Position numbers and translations under genes: made by a program
Shown: one piece after another, positions 17,095 through 25,669 of the stretch
Position numbering within the stretch: position 1 is the first letter of the stretch
Layout: every line of letters begins with the position of its first letter
The notes under the pieces: model-generated
What the model saw: only the letters and a program-made list of their open reading frames with translations
Told to the model about the DNA's origin: nothing
The model's database searches: none
Origin: Blautia sp. Marseille-P3201T
GTDB lineage: Bacteria > Bacillota > Clostridia > Lachnospirales > Lachnospiraceae
Direction: 5' to 3'
Length of the DNA: 64,000 nt
Assembly (NCBI RefSeq): GCF_900120295.1
Contig: NZ_LT635470.1
Span: forward strand, 1,132,009-1,196,008

Positions 17095-18096
17095 TTACAC
17101 TAATGGTTCATATGATTCTGGAGTATAATGGATAACTCTTGTTCCTCCATCTTCAAAAGAAAATGGAATATACATCAATTCCTTCATTGCTTCTCTAACT
17201 TCTGCTTGTTTTTCTGGTTGTACATAAAAAACTAAGAAACCGCCTCCGCCTGCACCAAGTAATTTTCCTCCTAATGCGCCAGCTTTGATTCCTTTTTCAT
17301 ACAGAATATCTATATTGCTTGTAGAAACTGCATTTCCAGTTTGTCTTTTTAATTTCCATGTATGATCTAACATGCGTCCAAATTCATCTAAATCGACTGT
17401 TTTATCTGTTAATACCTTTTCCGCATCATCTACTAAAGAAAGCATTTCTTTAAGCTGTGCTGTCTTGTCTACTTTTCCTGCTGCATTTGCTTTCTGAACA
17501 TCTGATGAAAAACGTGTGAATCCAGTAAAGAACATCATCAAGTTTTGATTAAGCTGTTTTTTTCTCTCTGGAGAAATAATTAAAGGAAGTACTTCATAGC
17601 CTTCATCTGTAAAGTTAATACGATTAAAACCTCCAAATGATGCTGCTATCTGGTCTTGCCAACCGCCAGCTTCCTGGCACAATTCTCTCTCCAAATAAAT
17701 TGCTTCATCTGCAAGTTTTTTCTTATCAGCATACTTCCCTTTTAATGCGTAAAAAGCATTCAACATACCAACTGCAAAAGAGCTACTCGTTCCTAAGCCA
17801 GAACGAGCCGGTAAATCTGCTTCATATGTTAAACGAATTTCATGCATATCCAAAAACTTCATTGCATTTCTAATTGCCGGATGCTGAATATCTTCAACAT
17901 CTGTAACTCTCTCTGTTTTTGAATAAGAAAGCTCTGTGGAATAATCAAAAAAGCGTGGTAAATGTCTCACATTTACATAACAATATTTATCAAATGTTGT
18001 TGACAATACAGAGCCTCCATTTTCCTGAAAAAATGATGGCATATCAGTTCCACCGCCAAAAAATGACATTCTAAAAGGTGTCTTTGTAATAATCAT
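17095..18096 (-). CDS. hddA: D-glycero-D-manno-heptose 7-phosphate kinase (GHMP family)
   Basis: 333 residues from the ATG at 18096 (MIITKTPFRMSFFGGGTDM), preceded by GAGGAAG; the longer frame would need a GTG overlapping that ribosome site. GHMP-kinase motifs are clear: SFFGGGTDMPSFF at the N-terminus, the phosphate loop LPARSGLGTSSSFAVGM, and the C-terminal GGKLLGAGGGGFLVFYV. It phosphorylates heptose 7-phosphate at C1 in the GDP-heptose branch (HddA type, not the bifunctional HldE). It lies behind rfbC and in front of the fusion gene. Confidence 0.92.
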   Translation of the reverse strand: MIITKTPFRMSFFGGGTDMPSFFQENGGSVLSTTFDKYCYVNVRHLPRFFDYSTELSYSKTERVTDVEDIQHPAIRNAMKFLDMHEIRLTYEADLPARSGLGTSSSFAVGMLNAFYALKGKYADKKKLADEAIYLERELCQEAGGWQDQIAASFGGFNRINFTDEGYEVLPLIISPERKKQLNQNLMMFFTGFTRFSSDVQKANAAGKVDKTAQLKEMLSLVDDAEKVLTDKTVDLDEFGRMLDHTWKLKRQTGNAVSTSNIDILYEKGIKAGALGGKLLGAGGGGFLVFYVQPEKQAEVREAMKELMYIPFSFEDGGTRVIHYTPESYEPLV

Positions 18097-18123
18097 AAAT
18101 TTCTTCCTCACATATATTAGTTC

Positions 18124-18726
18124 TTAAAATTTAAACGTATCTTTTAATCCAACCCATTTCTGATCTTTGTCCGATAAATTTAGTTTTGTTCCATCTTTCA
18201 GCATATATCCTTCTGCAGATGACGTTCCATTATATCTTCCCACTAAATCCGGCCATTCTATTCCAATTTCTGGATCATTCCATGCAAGACCACCTTCATC
18301 ACCCGGATGATAAAAATCTGTACATTTATAACAGAATTCTGCCGTGTCGCTTAATACTAAAAATCCATGAGCAAATCCTTCTGAAATGTAAAACTGTTTT
18401 TTATTTTCTTCAGTAAGTTCTACTCCATACCACTGACCATAAGTTTTGCTATCAGAGCGAAGATCTACAGCCACATCAAAGACACGACCTTTTATTGCTC
18501 GCACAAGCTTTCCCTGTGGATACTGTTTCTGAAAATGAAGTCCTCGTAACACACCTTTTGTACTCATACTTTGATTGTCCTGTACAAAATTCATATCAAG
18601 ACCTGCTTCTTTCATATCATTAAGATTGTAAGTCTCCATAAAATATCCACGATCATCTCCATGAACGGTAGGCTCAATTACATATAATCCCTCGATTGGA
18701 GCCTTTGTCACTTTTATTTGTCCCAT
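18124..18726 (-). CDS. rfbC: dTDP-4-dehydrorhamnose 3,5-epimerase
   Basis: 200 residues of the RmlC cupin family. GDDRGYFMETYN, FVQDNQSMSTKGVLRGLHFQ (active-site His in RGLHFQ), KGRVFDVAVDLR with the catalytic Asp, and YISEGFAHGFLVLSD are standard. It catalyses the third step of dTDP-L-rhamnose synthesis. ATG at 18726, 32 bases behind rfbD. The genes are ordered rfbA-rfbB-rfbD-rfbC in the direction of transcription. Confidence 0.95.
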   Translation of the reverse strand: MGQIKVTKAPIEGLYVIEPTVHGDDRGYFMETYNLNDMKEAGLDMNFVQDNQSMSTKGVLRGLHFQKQYPQGKLVRAIKGRVFDVAVDLRSDSKTYGQWYGVELTEENKKQFYISEGFAHGFLVLSDTAEFCYKCTDFYHPGDEGGLAWNDPEIGIEWPDLVGRYNGTSSAEGYMLKDGTKLNLSDKDQKWVGLKDTFKF

Positions 18727-18758
18727 TTTTTATTACTTCCTTTTTTTATTTCAAATCT

Positions 18759-19673
18759 TTAGTATTCAATCTCTTGTAAATATCTGCTCAATGCATCCTG
18801 CCATGTTGGTAATGGGGTAAATCCTGCTTCTACAAGTTTGGATTTATCGAGTCTGCTGTTGAATGGGCGGGCTGCTTTGGATAAGCCATATTCTTCTGTG
18901 GTCACAGGTACTACGTTTGTGGTATATCCTGCCTGTTTGAAAATCTCACAGGTGAAATCATACCAGGAAATATAGCCGCCTTCGTTGGTTGCGTGATAGT
19001 AACCGTATTTATCGGTTTCAATCATGTCTACGAGAAGTCTTGCTAAATCGTAAGTGTAGGTTGGTGTTCCAATCTGGTCGGATACGACACGAACGGTATC
19101 GTGTGTTTTTCCTACGTTAAGCATTGTTTTGATGAAGTTCTTTCCATTTACTCCAAATACCCATGCAATGCGGACAATGAAATATTTATCGAGGTTACCG
19201 CTTACTGCCTGCTCACCTTCTAACTTTGTCTGACCGTAGACGTTTAATGGTTTGTAGTCAGTACAGTCTGGTAACCACGGTTCTGTACCCTGTCCGTCAA
19301 ACACATAGTCTGTAGAAATGTAAACCATTTTGGAGTCAAGTTTTTTGCAGACTTTAGCGATGTTTTCTGTTCCACCAGCATTGATAGCACGAACTTTTTC
19401 TACTTTATCATCATCTTCTGCGAGGTCTACTGCCGTCCATGCTGCACAGTGGACAACAACATCTGGTTTCTGTTCTGTGAGAACTTTTTCTACTGCTTCT
19501 TTATCTGTAATGTCTAAAGAAACATAAGGCATTGTTGTAACGGCACTTCCGTCCTGCACTCCAGAATATTCTGGAGCGATGTCAGAGCCGATTCCTTCAT
19601 AACCTCTTTTACTTAATTCATTCATGACATCATGACCAAGCTGGCCTGCCACGCCTGTTACAAATACTTTCAT
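18759..19673 (-). CDS. rfbD: dTDP-4-dehydrorhamnose reductase
   Basis: 304 residues, an extended short-chain dehydrogenase. The N-terminal MKVFVTGVAGQLGHDVMNEL is the NAD(P)-binding loop, followed by VVVHCAAWTAVDLAEDD and the catalytic YISTDYVFDGQG with Y-x3-K in VYGQTKLEGEQAV. NSRLDKSKL near the C-terminus is typical of RmlD. It makes dTDP-L-rhamnose, the donor for the rhamnosyltransferase-like GT2. Its GC content is higher than that of the distal capsule genes, as is often the case for the conserved rfb block. Confidence 0.95.
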   Translation of the reverse strand: MKVFVTGVAGQLGHDVMNELSKRGYEGIGSDIAPEYSGVQDGSAVTTMPYVSLDITDKEAVEKVLTEQKPDVVVHCAAWTAVDLAEDDDKVEKVRAINAGGTENIAKVCKKLDSKMVYISTDYVFDGQGTEPWLPDCTDYKPLNVYGQTKLEGEQAVSGNLDKYFIVRIAWVFGVNGKNFIKTMLNVGKTHDTVRVVSDQIGTPTYTYDLARLLVDMIETDKYGYYHATNEGGYISWYDFTCEIFKQAGYTTNVVPVTTEEYGLSKAARPFNSRLDKSKLVEAGFTPLPTWQDALSRYLQEIEY

Positions 19674-19694
19674 TTCTTATCGCTCCTAATATTC

Positions 19695-20714
19695 TTATCT
19701 GTTTCCGTACATTTTCTCGTAGTAGTTCTGATATTCACCGGAAATGATTGTCTCCCACCATTCCTTGTTATCTAAATACCACTGAATTGTCTTTTTGATT
19801 CCGTCTTCAAATTTTGTTTCTGGTAACCAACCTAATTCGTTGTGAATCTTTGTTGGGTCGATAGCGTAACGCATATCATGACCTTTACGGTCTGTTACAT
19901 GAGTAATCAGACTTTCTGGCTTTCCAAGTTCTTTACAGATAATCTTTACAATGTCGATGTTCTTCATTTCATTATGACCGCCGACATTATAAACTTCTCC
20001 AACACGTCCGTTATGAATGATTAAGTCAATCGCACGACAATGATCTTCGACATATAACCAGTCACGAACATTTAATCCTTCGCCATAAACAGGTAATGGC
20101 TTATCTACTAAAGCATTGGCGATCATTAACGGAATTAACTTCTCTGGGAAATGGTATGGACCATAGTTATTAGAACAGCGACTGATAGTTACAGGCAGTC
20201 CGTAAGTTCTGTGATAAGCAAGAACTAATAAGTCTGCTGCTGCCTTGGAGCTGCTGTATGGAGAACTTGTGTGGATTGGTGTCTCCTCTGTAAAGAATAA
20301 GTCTGGTCTGTCTAATGGAAGATCTCCATAAACTTCGTCAGTACTTACCTGATGGTATCTCTGGATACCGTATTTACGGCAAGCATCCATCATAACAGCA
20401 GTTCCTTTAATATTTGTGTCTAAGAAAATCTCTGGATTCTCGATAGAACGGTCTACATGAGACTCTGCTGCAAAGTTTACAACCATGTCTGGATGTTCTT
20501 CTTCAAATAATTTATAGATTGCTTCTCTATCACAGATATCAATCTTGCAGAAACGGAAATTCGGGTTATCCATTACTGGTGCTAAAGTAGATAAGTTTCC
20601 TGCATATGTAAGCTTGTCCACGCATACAATTCTATAGTCAGGATATTTATCTAACATATGAAATACAAAGTTACTTCCAATAAATCCGGCTCCTCCGGTC
20701 ACGATAATTGTCAT
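19695..20714 (-). CDS. rfbB: dTDP-glucose 4,6-dehydratase
   Basis: 339 residues from the ATG at 20714 (MTIIVTGGAGFIGSNFVF), preceded by GAGGGC; a longer frame to 20759 starts inside rfbA. Features are the NAD-binding TGGAGFIGSN, the active-site block QVSTDEVYGDL, Y-x3-K in SPYSSSKAAADL, and SRCSNNYGPYHFPEK. It converts dTDP-glucose to dTDP-4-keto-6-deoxyglucose. The gene starts 16 bases behind the rfbA stop. Confidence 0.95.
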   Translation of the reverse strand: MTIIVTGGAGFIGSNFVFHMLDKYPDYRIVCVDKLTYAGNLSTLAPVMDNPNFRFCKIDICDREAIYKLFEEEHPDMVVNFAAESHVDRSIENPEIFLDTNIKGTAVMMDACRKYGIQRYHQVSTDEVYGDLPLDRPDLFFTEETPIHTSSPYSSSKAAADLLVLAYHRTYGLPVTISRCSNNYGPYHFPEKLIPLMIANALVDKPLPVYGEGLNVRDWLYVEDHCRAIDLIIHNGRVGEVYNVGGHNEMKNIDIVKIICKELGKPESLITHVTDRKGHDMRYAIDPTKIHNELGWLPETKFEDGIKKTIQWYLDNKEWWETIISGEYQNYYEKMYGNR

Positions 20715-20730
20715 TCTTCTGCCCTCTTTC

Positions 20731-21627
20731 TTAATACAAATGTTCCTGGTATTTTCCATCCAGTACGTCTTTCAGATATTGTCCATACTGGTTTTTCTTT
20801 AAGACTTCATAAACTTTCAGAACTTTCTCTTTAGAGATCCATCCATTTAAGTAGGCAATTTCTTCTAAGCAGGCAATCTTTCTGTGCTGATGCTGCTCTA
20901 CTGTCTTGATAAAGTTCGTTGCATCCACTAAAGATTCGTGTGTTCCAGTATCTAACCATGTGAATCCCTGTCCAAGAAGTTCTACATTTAAGCTGTTATC
21001 TTCTAAATAGATACGGTTTAAATCTGTAATCTCAAGTTCGCCTCTGGCACTTGGTTTTAAGTTCTTTGCATACTCTACAACACGGTTATCATAGAAATAC
21101 AGACCAGTTACACAGTAATTACTCTTTGGATGTTCTGGCTTCTCCTCGATAGAAATAGCCTTTCCATTTTTATCAAACTCTACGATTCCGAAACGTTCCG
21201 GATCATCTACATAGTAACCAAATACTGTCGCACCCTTTCCTGTTTCTGCATTTTCAACCGCAGCCTTTAATCTCTTCTTTAACCCATGGCCTGCAAAAAT
21301 ATTGTCACCAAGAACCATTGCTACCGGTTCATCACCGATAAATTCTTCTCCAATAATAAATGCCTGTGCCAGTCCATCTGGACTAGGCTGAACCGCATAC
21401 TGAAGATTTACTCCAAACTGATGTCCATCGCCTAATAAATCTTTAAACCTTGGTGTATCTGCCGGTGTTGAAATAATTAAAATATCTCGAATACCTGCGT
21501 TCATTAATACAGACATAGGATAATAAATCATTGGCTTATCATATATTGGTAATAATTGTTTTGATGTGACCATAGTAAGTGGATATAATCTTGTTCCTGA
21601 TCCACCAGCTAAAATAATTCCTTTCAT
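20731..21627 (-). CDS. rfbA: Glucose-1-phosphate thymidylyltransferase
   Basis: 298 residues. [46 protein letters not shown] and [21 protein letters not shown] are the nucleotide-binding, catalytic and product-binding blocks of RmlA. It makes dTDP-glucose from glucose 1-phosphate and dTTP. The ATG at 21627 follows GAGGAGG. A 36-base hairpin sits in the 98-base gap that separates it from the priming sugar transferase. Confidence 0.95.
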   Translation of the reverse strand: MKGIILAGGSGTRLYPLTMVTSKQLLPIYDKPMIYYPMSVLMNAGIRDILIISTPADTPRFKDLLGDGHQFGVNLQYAVQPSPDGLAQAFIIGEEFIGDEPVAMVLGDNIFAGHGLKKRLKAAVENAETGKGATVFGYYVDDPERFGIVEFDKNGKAISIEEKPEHPKSNYCVTGLYFYDNRVVEYAKNLKPSARGELEITDLNRIYLEDNSLNVELLGQGFTWLDTGTHESLVDATNFIKTVEQHQHRKIACLEEIAYLNGWISKEKVLKVYEVLKKNQYGQYLKDVLDGKYQEHLY

Positions 21628-21683
21628 AAACTCATAAACCTCCTCAGTTGTTTTTTTATTTATAACTTATCTATTTATATCTT

Positions 21684-21719
21684 TTTGCAGCTCATTATCC
21701 CCGCATAATAAGCTGCAAA
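21684..21719 (-). other. Intercistronic hairpin with G-rich loop
   Basis: Two 15-base arms (one mismatch) close a GCGGGG loop in the transcript between the sugar transferase and rfbA. No U-tract follows, so it is not a terminator. A related hairpin with a CGGGGA loop lies at 23224-23251. It may stabilise or process the long mRNA. Confidence 0.6.
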
Positions 21720-21725
21720 TTAAGA

Positions 21726-23177
21726 TTACATTGAGCCATCTTTTTTAAATACTACTAGCACTGTTTTTAATAAAATCTTTATATCCATTCCGATATTCCA
21801 ATTTTCAATATATTCTTTATCAAGCCTTACTACTTCTTCAAAATCGGTAATATCACTTCGACCACTCACCTGCCACATCCCAGTAATTCCTGGCTTAATA
21901 GCTAGCCGTGCTCTGTGATGAAGCTCATACAAAGAAGTTTCAGAAATCAGGGGAGGTCTAGTCCCAATGATCGACATGTCTCCTTTCAACACATTAAAGA
22001 ACTGCGGGAACTCATCCAAACTTGTCCTTCTAATAAAATCACCAATACCAGTTTTATGTGTTCCATCAGGAAGAATTTTATTTCCGATAACACGAGGATC
22101 AAAGTCAAGTTTAAACATTTTTCCATCCCCAAGTTTGTTATCTTTCATAAGCTCTGCTTTACGTTCTTCAGCATCCATATACATACTTCGGAATTTATAC
22201 ATCTTGAATTTCTTTCCATTCTTCCCAACTCGTTCCTGGGCAAAGAAAATTGGTCCTGGTGAAGCAAGATATATTGCTGGACCGACAAAAATACAAATAA
22301 TCCCTGTTAGAATACATCCAACCAAGCCGCCCGCTATATCCATCAAACGCTTCAACATTAATTGTCTAGTTGATGCATAATTAATACTTGTAGTTAATAC
22401 CGTATAATTTCCAACCTTTTCTACAAACTGTTTTTTACCTGGCACATTTGTAATCTTTGCAAGATTTAAATGTACTGTTACACCAGTTTCCGTTATTTTA
22501 TCAATTAACTCTGCTGGATATGGTAATACTTCTGAAATAACAATTAGTACCTCATCTATCCATTCCTGGCACACATACATAGGTGCTGTTTCTTCATTAG
22601 CGACTACTGGAACTCCATGAATATTTTTCCCAGTCCAGTCAGTATCAATAACAGCAATACCCGCTAAAGTATATCTTGCGTAATTATTTTTTTTCATATT
22701 TTCAACTACTTGTTCAGCCACATCTTCAGAAGTAATAATAAGTAACTTACGTTCTCCTCCGTCTTTCATTTTTTTACGCAGAACACTCTTCCAAAACTCC
22801 CTGACTAAATATGTAACGATAAGATAAATAACAACTGTAAGAATTAATGTTAGTCTTGAAAACTGTTGTCCTTGCTGAATCAAAAACAAATATAAAATTG
22901 CTAATGCACCAACCATAACCGAATGATTTAATGCCACTACAAATTCCCGATAATAGCCCCTCTTTAATACGCTTTTCATTGTGCCATATGCGAAAATCAC
23001 AATTAAATCTGCCAGCATAAAAAATACAGCCATATTACGATAAATAATAGTTTCGTATGGATTGAACCCATATCCGCTAATTGCATATGCCAGAACATAT
23101 GCCAACTGCAAACAAATCATATCTAAGATTATAAAGTCTGCATGTTTCAACCATCCTTCTGAATCTTTTCTATACAT
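21726..23177 (-). CDS. Priming undecaprenyl-phosphate sugar transferase (WbaP/EpsE type)
   Basis: 483 residues. Four or five N-terminal membrane helices (to about residue 120) lead into a CoA-binding-like Rossmann region, then a further membrane segment (LVGCILTGIICIFVGPAIYL) and the bacterial sugar transferase domain. That domain is marked by SPGPIFFAQERVGKNGKKF, KFRSMYMDAEERKAEL, RRTSLDEFPQFFNVLKGDMS and KPGITGMWQVSGRSD. It puts the first sugar phosphate (glucose, galactose or another hexose) on undecaprenyl phosphate, starting repeat-unit synthesis. Its start overlaps the stop of a 47-codon open frame whose N-terminus is a copy of its own. Confidence 0.93.
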   Translation of the reverse strand: MYRKDSEGWLKHADFIILDMICLQLAYVLAYAISGYGFNPYETIIYRNMAVFFMLADLIVIFAYGTMKSVLKRGYYREFVVALNHSVMVGALAILYLFLIQQGQQFSRLTLILTVVIYLIVTYLVREFWKSVLRKKMKDGGERKLLIITSEDVAEQVVENMKKNNYARYTLAGIAVIDTDWTGKNIHGVPVVANEETAPMYVCQEWIDEVLIVISEVLPYPAELIDKITETGVTVHLNLAKITNVPGKKQFVEKVGNYTVLTTSINYASTRQLMLKRLMDIAGGLVGCILTGIICIFVGPAIYLASPGPIFFAQERVGKNGKKFKMYKFRSMYMDAEERKAELMKDNKLGDGKMFKLDFDPRVIGNKILPDGTHKTGIGDFIRRTSLDEFPQFFNVLKGDMSIIGTRPPLISETSLYELHHRARLAIKPGITGMWQVSGRSDITDFEEVVRLDKEYIENWNIGMDIKILLKTVLVVFKKDGSM

Positions 23178-23313
23178 AGATTTCTCTCTTTCCCCTCACA
23201 TTTCTTTGTAGTATATATGTCAACTTATGATTGTCCCCGCAATAACATAAGCATCTTTCTAATAATATAAAGTCCCAATGTTTTAACCAACTGTTGGCAT
23301 TCTTTCTATACAT
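23170..23313 (-). pseudogene. 47-codon remnant of a second sugar transferase gene
   Basis: A short open frame with its own ribosome site (AGGTGG) reads MYRKNANSWLKHWDFILL and then diverges. The following full gene starts MYRKDSEGWLKHADFIIL, so about the first 19 codons are a recognisable paralogous copy. The rest (LERCLCYCGDNHKL onward) has no resemblance and contains a hairpin. The frame ends in a TAG that overlaps the ATG of the intact gene. It is probably the scar of an ancestral priming gene replaced by recombination, possibly kept as a translated leader. Confidence 0.65.
23224..23251 (-). other. Hairpin with CGGGGA loop inside the remnant
   Basis: CTTATG-TT-ATTG, loop CGGGGA, CAAT-CATAAG on the minus strand: 10 base pairs with a 2-base bulge. 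The core ATTG-CGGGGA-CAAT resembles the hairpin at 21684-21719 (ATTAT-GCGGGG-ATAAT). No U-tract follows. Confidence 0.5.
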
Positions 23314-23343
23314 GCTCCCACCTCTTGCTTCTTCTAGTTTCTT

Positions 23344-24207
23344 TTATTTTACAATATAACCCAATTCTAACAACTTATCATAAAGTGCATCTGCAACCTG
23401 TGTCTGTCCGTCTGCCGTTGTTGTTGTCACAGTACAGATATCAATAGTGCTGATGTAATGTTCTCCCCATGTTTCTTTCATTACTCTTTCATATTCCGGT
23501 ATATCTACACTGCCATCCATTGGTCTCACACCGACAACAATGAATTTATCTTTATTCGCTCCGAAAGTATCCAGAACTTTCTGCTGCTGTTCTGCCAGTT
23601 CATTTGGATCTTTGTTCCATCCACCATAATATCCCATAGTAATAACAGGGATATAATCTTTATCAAAACGATCCATTTCTTCTGCTGTTAAATCACGAAT
23701 GCCTGTTTCTGTCACCGGAGGGGTTGTGCCTCCCGCACTTGCTTTGTGCTTTTCAATGTATTTATCCAAATCAGCCTGTGGCACCCCTGCCATTTTCATC
23801 ACAGATAAAGTACCTGCACCTGCCAGTGTTTTATTGGCATACTCCAGTGTATATCCTTCTGCTTTTAGTTTCTCTTCCAGCTTTACTCTTGAGGAATACT
23901 GCAGTTCATTCTCTGCTGTAAAAAACTCATCTCCCCAGAAGGAAATTCCCGCAGGCATCTGAGGTTCTTCCGGTTTCTCTTCTTTCACTTCTTCTGGTGT
24001 TTCTTCCTTCTTGTCTTTCTTTTCTTCTGTATCTTCTTTTTTTACATTTTCTTTTTCATTTTTTACTTCCTGCACCAGCTTTTCACTTTTCGCCGCTTCT
24101 GTCTTAGAATCCCAGACTATAAAGCCTGCCAGAGCCACTGCCAGAGCTCCGCATATCAGGACCAGCAAAAAGTTCCACGCCCATGAGGTTTTTTTCTTTC
24201 TTCTCAT
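23344..24207 (-). CDS. Membrane-anchored SGNH-hydrolase-like capsule protein
   Basis: 287 residues. A basic start and one membrane helix (about 10-31) are followed by a Lys/Glu-rich linker (about 35-85), which places the rest outside the cell. The outer domain begins GISFWGDEFF, where GDE occupies the GDSL position of SGNH hydrolases, and continues with ITMGYYGGWNKDPNEL and KFIVVGVRP. The C-terminal D-x2-H catalytic block is not obvious (STIDICTVTTTTADGQTQ), so it may be inactive or bind rather than cut. It sits between cpsD and the priming transferase, a common place for proteins that attach or trim the polymer. SGNH assignment is tentative. Confidence 0.6.
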   Translation of the reverse strand: MRRKKKTSWAWNFLLVLICGALAVALAGFIVWDSKTEAAKSEKLVQEVKNEKENVKKEDTEEKKDKKEETPEEVKEEKPEEPQMPAGISFWGDEFFTAENELQYSSRVKLEEKLKAEGYTLEYANKTLAGAGTLSVMKMAGVPQADLDKYIEKHKASAGGTTPPVTETGIRDLTAEEMDRFDKDYIPVITMGYYGGWNKDPNELAEQQQKVLDTFGANKDKFIVVGVRPMDGSVDIPEYERVMKETWGEHYISTIDICTVTTTTADGQTQVADALYDKLLELGYIVK

Positions 24208-24225
24208 TTTTCTCTCTCTGCCTTT

Positions 24226-24918
24226 TTATCTTTTTTTACTATCACTGCTGTAATAATAATCGTATTTACCGTAATATTTGTTTTTCTCAATATTTACTTT
24301 ATTTAACACCACACCTAAAAGCTTACAGCCCGTCTTTTCCATCTGTTCTTTCACTTTCTGCGCCACCTTATAGCTGACACGCTCGCTTTCAATTACCAGT
24401 ACAGCTCCATCACTTTCCTTTGCGATAATAGCCGCATCAATAACACTTCCTACCGGCGGTGTATCAATAATAATATAGTCATAATATTCTCTGATCTCTG
24501 TAAGTAACTCATGGAATGCCGATTCTTCTAAAAGTTCAGAAGGATTAGGCGCCATCGGCCCTGCAAAGATAATATCTACGTTGAGAAAGTTTGTCTGATA
24601 AATCAGAAATTCCTTTGCCAGCTGTCCGCTTAAATATTGAGACAAACCATTGACTTTCTGTTTAATACGATATCTGCTCACATAAGCAGATCTACGAATA
24701 TCCGCATCAATGAGAAGTACTCTCTTGCCCATGTTTCCGATTTCCTGACATAATTGGAATGTCACATCACTTTTTCCCTCATTTGGGAAGCAACTGGTAA
24801 ACATAATTGTTTTTACATTTTTACCTGTAAACTGAATATTGGTACGAAGGGTTTTAATTGCTTCTTCGTAAAAATAATCCTTTTTTCTGATATCTGTCAT
24901 TACGACTTTCTGTTCCAT
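24226..24918 (-). CDS. cpsD: Capsule tyrosine kinase (BY-kinase, CpsD/CapB)
   Basis: 230 residues. The P-loop variant CFPNEGKSDVTFQL, Walker A' VLLIDADIRRS and Walker B YDYIIIDTPPVGSVIDA mark a bacterial tyrosine kinase. The C-terminal tail NKYYGKYDYYYSSDSKKR is the tyrosine cluster that is autophosphorylated. It works with the membrane activator CpsC, whose stop overlaps its start, and is dephosphorylated by CpsB. Together they set chain length and export. Confidence 0.93.
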   Translation of the reverse strand: MEQKVVMTDIRKKDYFYEEAIKTLRTNIQFTGKNVKTIMFTSCFPNEGKSDVTFQLCQEIGNMGKRVLLIDADIRRSAYVSRYRIKQKVNGLSQYLSGQLAKEFLIYQTNFLNVDIIFAGPMAPNPSELLEESAFHELLTEIREYYDYIIIDTPPVGSVIDAAIIAKESDGAVLVIESERVSYKVAQKVKEQMEKTGCKLLGVVLNKVNIEKNKYYGKYDYYYSSDSKKR

Positions 24919-25655
24919 TATTTTCTCCCCTTCTTACTTTTTTTCTTTTTTCCATGTTTCTTTTCATTAATATAGTCTTTTCTATCCGGCACACTAGTCA
25001 ATGTTGAAAGTCCAAGATACTTCTCTACATCTTCCTCTGTTTTAATAGTGTCATCCATAATAGCGATTACTACAAATGCACCGGCGCTGACAAACAGCCC
25101 TAAGAGTAACCCTAGTGCTGCGTTCTTCTTCATATTTGGACTGGATTTATGAATTGGAAGCTGACCTTCATCAATAATCTTTGGCGCCTTTACTTCCATC
25201 TTGTCCCCAATAAACTGAGAAGCTATATTTGCAACTTCATTTACAATCTTCTGTGCCATCTTAGGCTCTGAATCTTCTACTGTAATATTTAAAATACGTG
25301 TTCCTTCCGGATTTTCCACAGAAATTTTTTCTTTTAATTCTTCATAAGTCATGTCCAGGTCTAAATTTTTCACTGTTTCATCTAAAACCGGACGGCTTGT
25401 AATCAGTACGCTGTAGTCTTTTGTCAGCTGTGTTCCCATCTGTACGTCAGACGCTGTTTCAAGTCCGTTTTCCATCAGCAAAAGCATACTGGAAGTTGAT
25501 GTATACGTGGGAGTAATAAAAAGTTTTGTCACAACGCAGCTAAGGCATGCAACCAATAAGCCCATGGCTATAATCACTAATATTTTTTCTTTTAAGACAT
25601 AAAAAATCTGTTTTAAATCAATTTCTAATTCATCTTCGCGCGTATTTTCCATCAT
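24918..25655 (-). CDS. cpsC: Chain-length regulator / kinase activator (Wzz-type, CpsC)
   Basis: 245 residues with two membrane helices (about 26-46 and 178-200) around an extracytoplasmic loop, as in Wzz/YveK/CapA proteins. DLKQIFYVLKEKILVIIAMG and TYTSTSSMLLL open the domain, and KMEVKAPKIIDEGQLP precedes the second helix. The cytoplasmic tail ends in a Lys-rich stretch (KKHGKKKKSKKGRK). The start is at 25655, 14 bases behind cpsB; a second Met directly follows the first. Confidence 0.92.
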   Translation of the reverse strand: MMENTREDELEIDLKQIFYVLKEKILVIIAMGLLVACLSCVVTKLFITPTYTSTSSMLLLMENGLETASDVQMGTQLTKDYSVLITSRPVLDETVKNLDLDMTYEELKEKISVENPEGTRILNITVEDSEPKMAQKIVNEVANIASQFIGDKMEVKAPKIIDEGQLPIHKSSPNMKKNAALGLLLGLFVSAGAFVVIAIMDDTIKTEEDVEKYLGLSTLTSVPDRKDYINEKKHGKKKKSKKGRK

Positions 25656-25669
25656 CTCAATCCTTTTCT

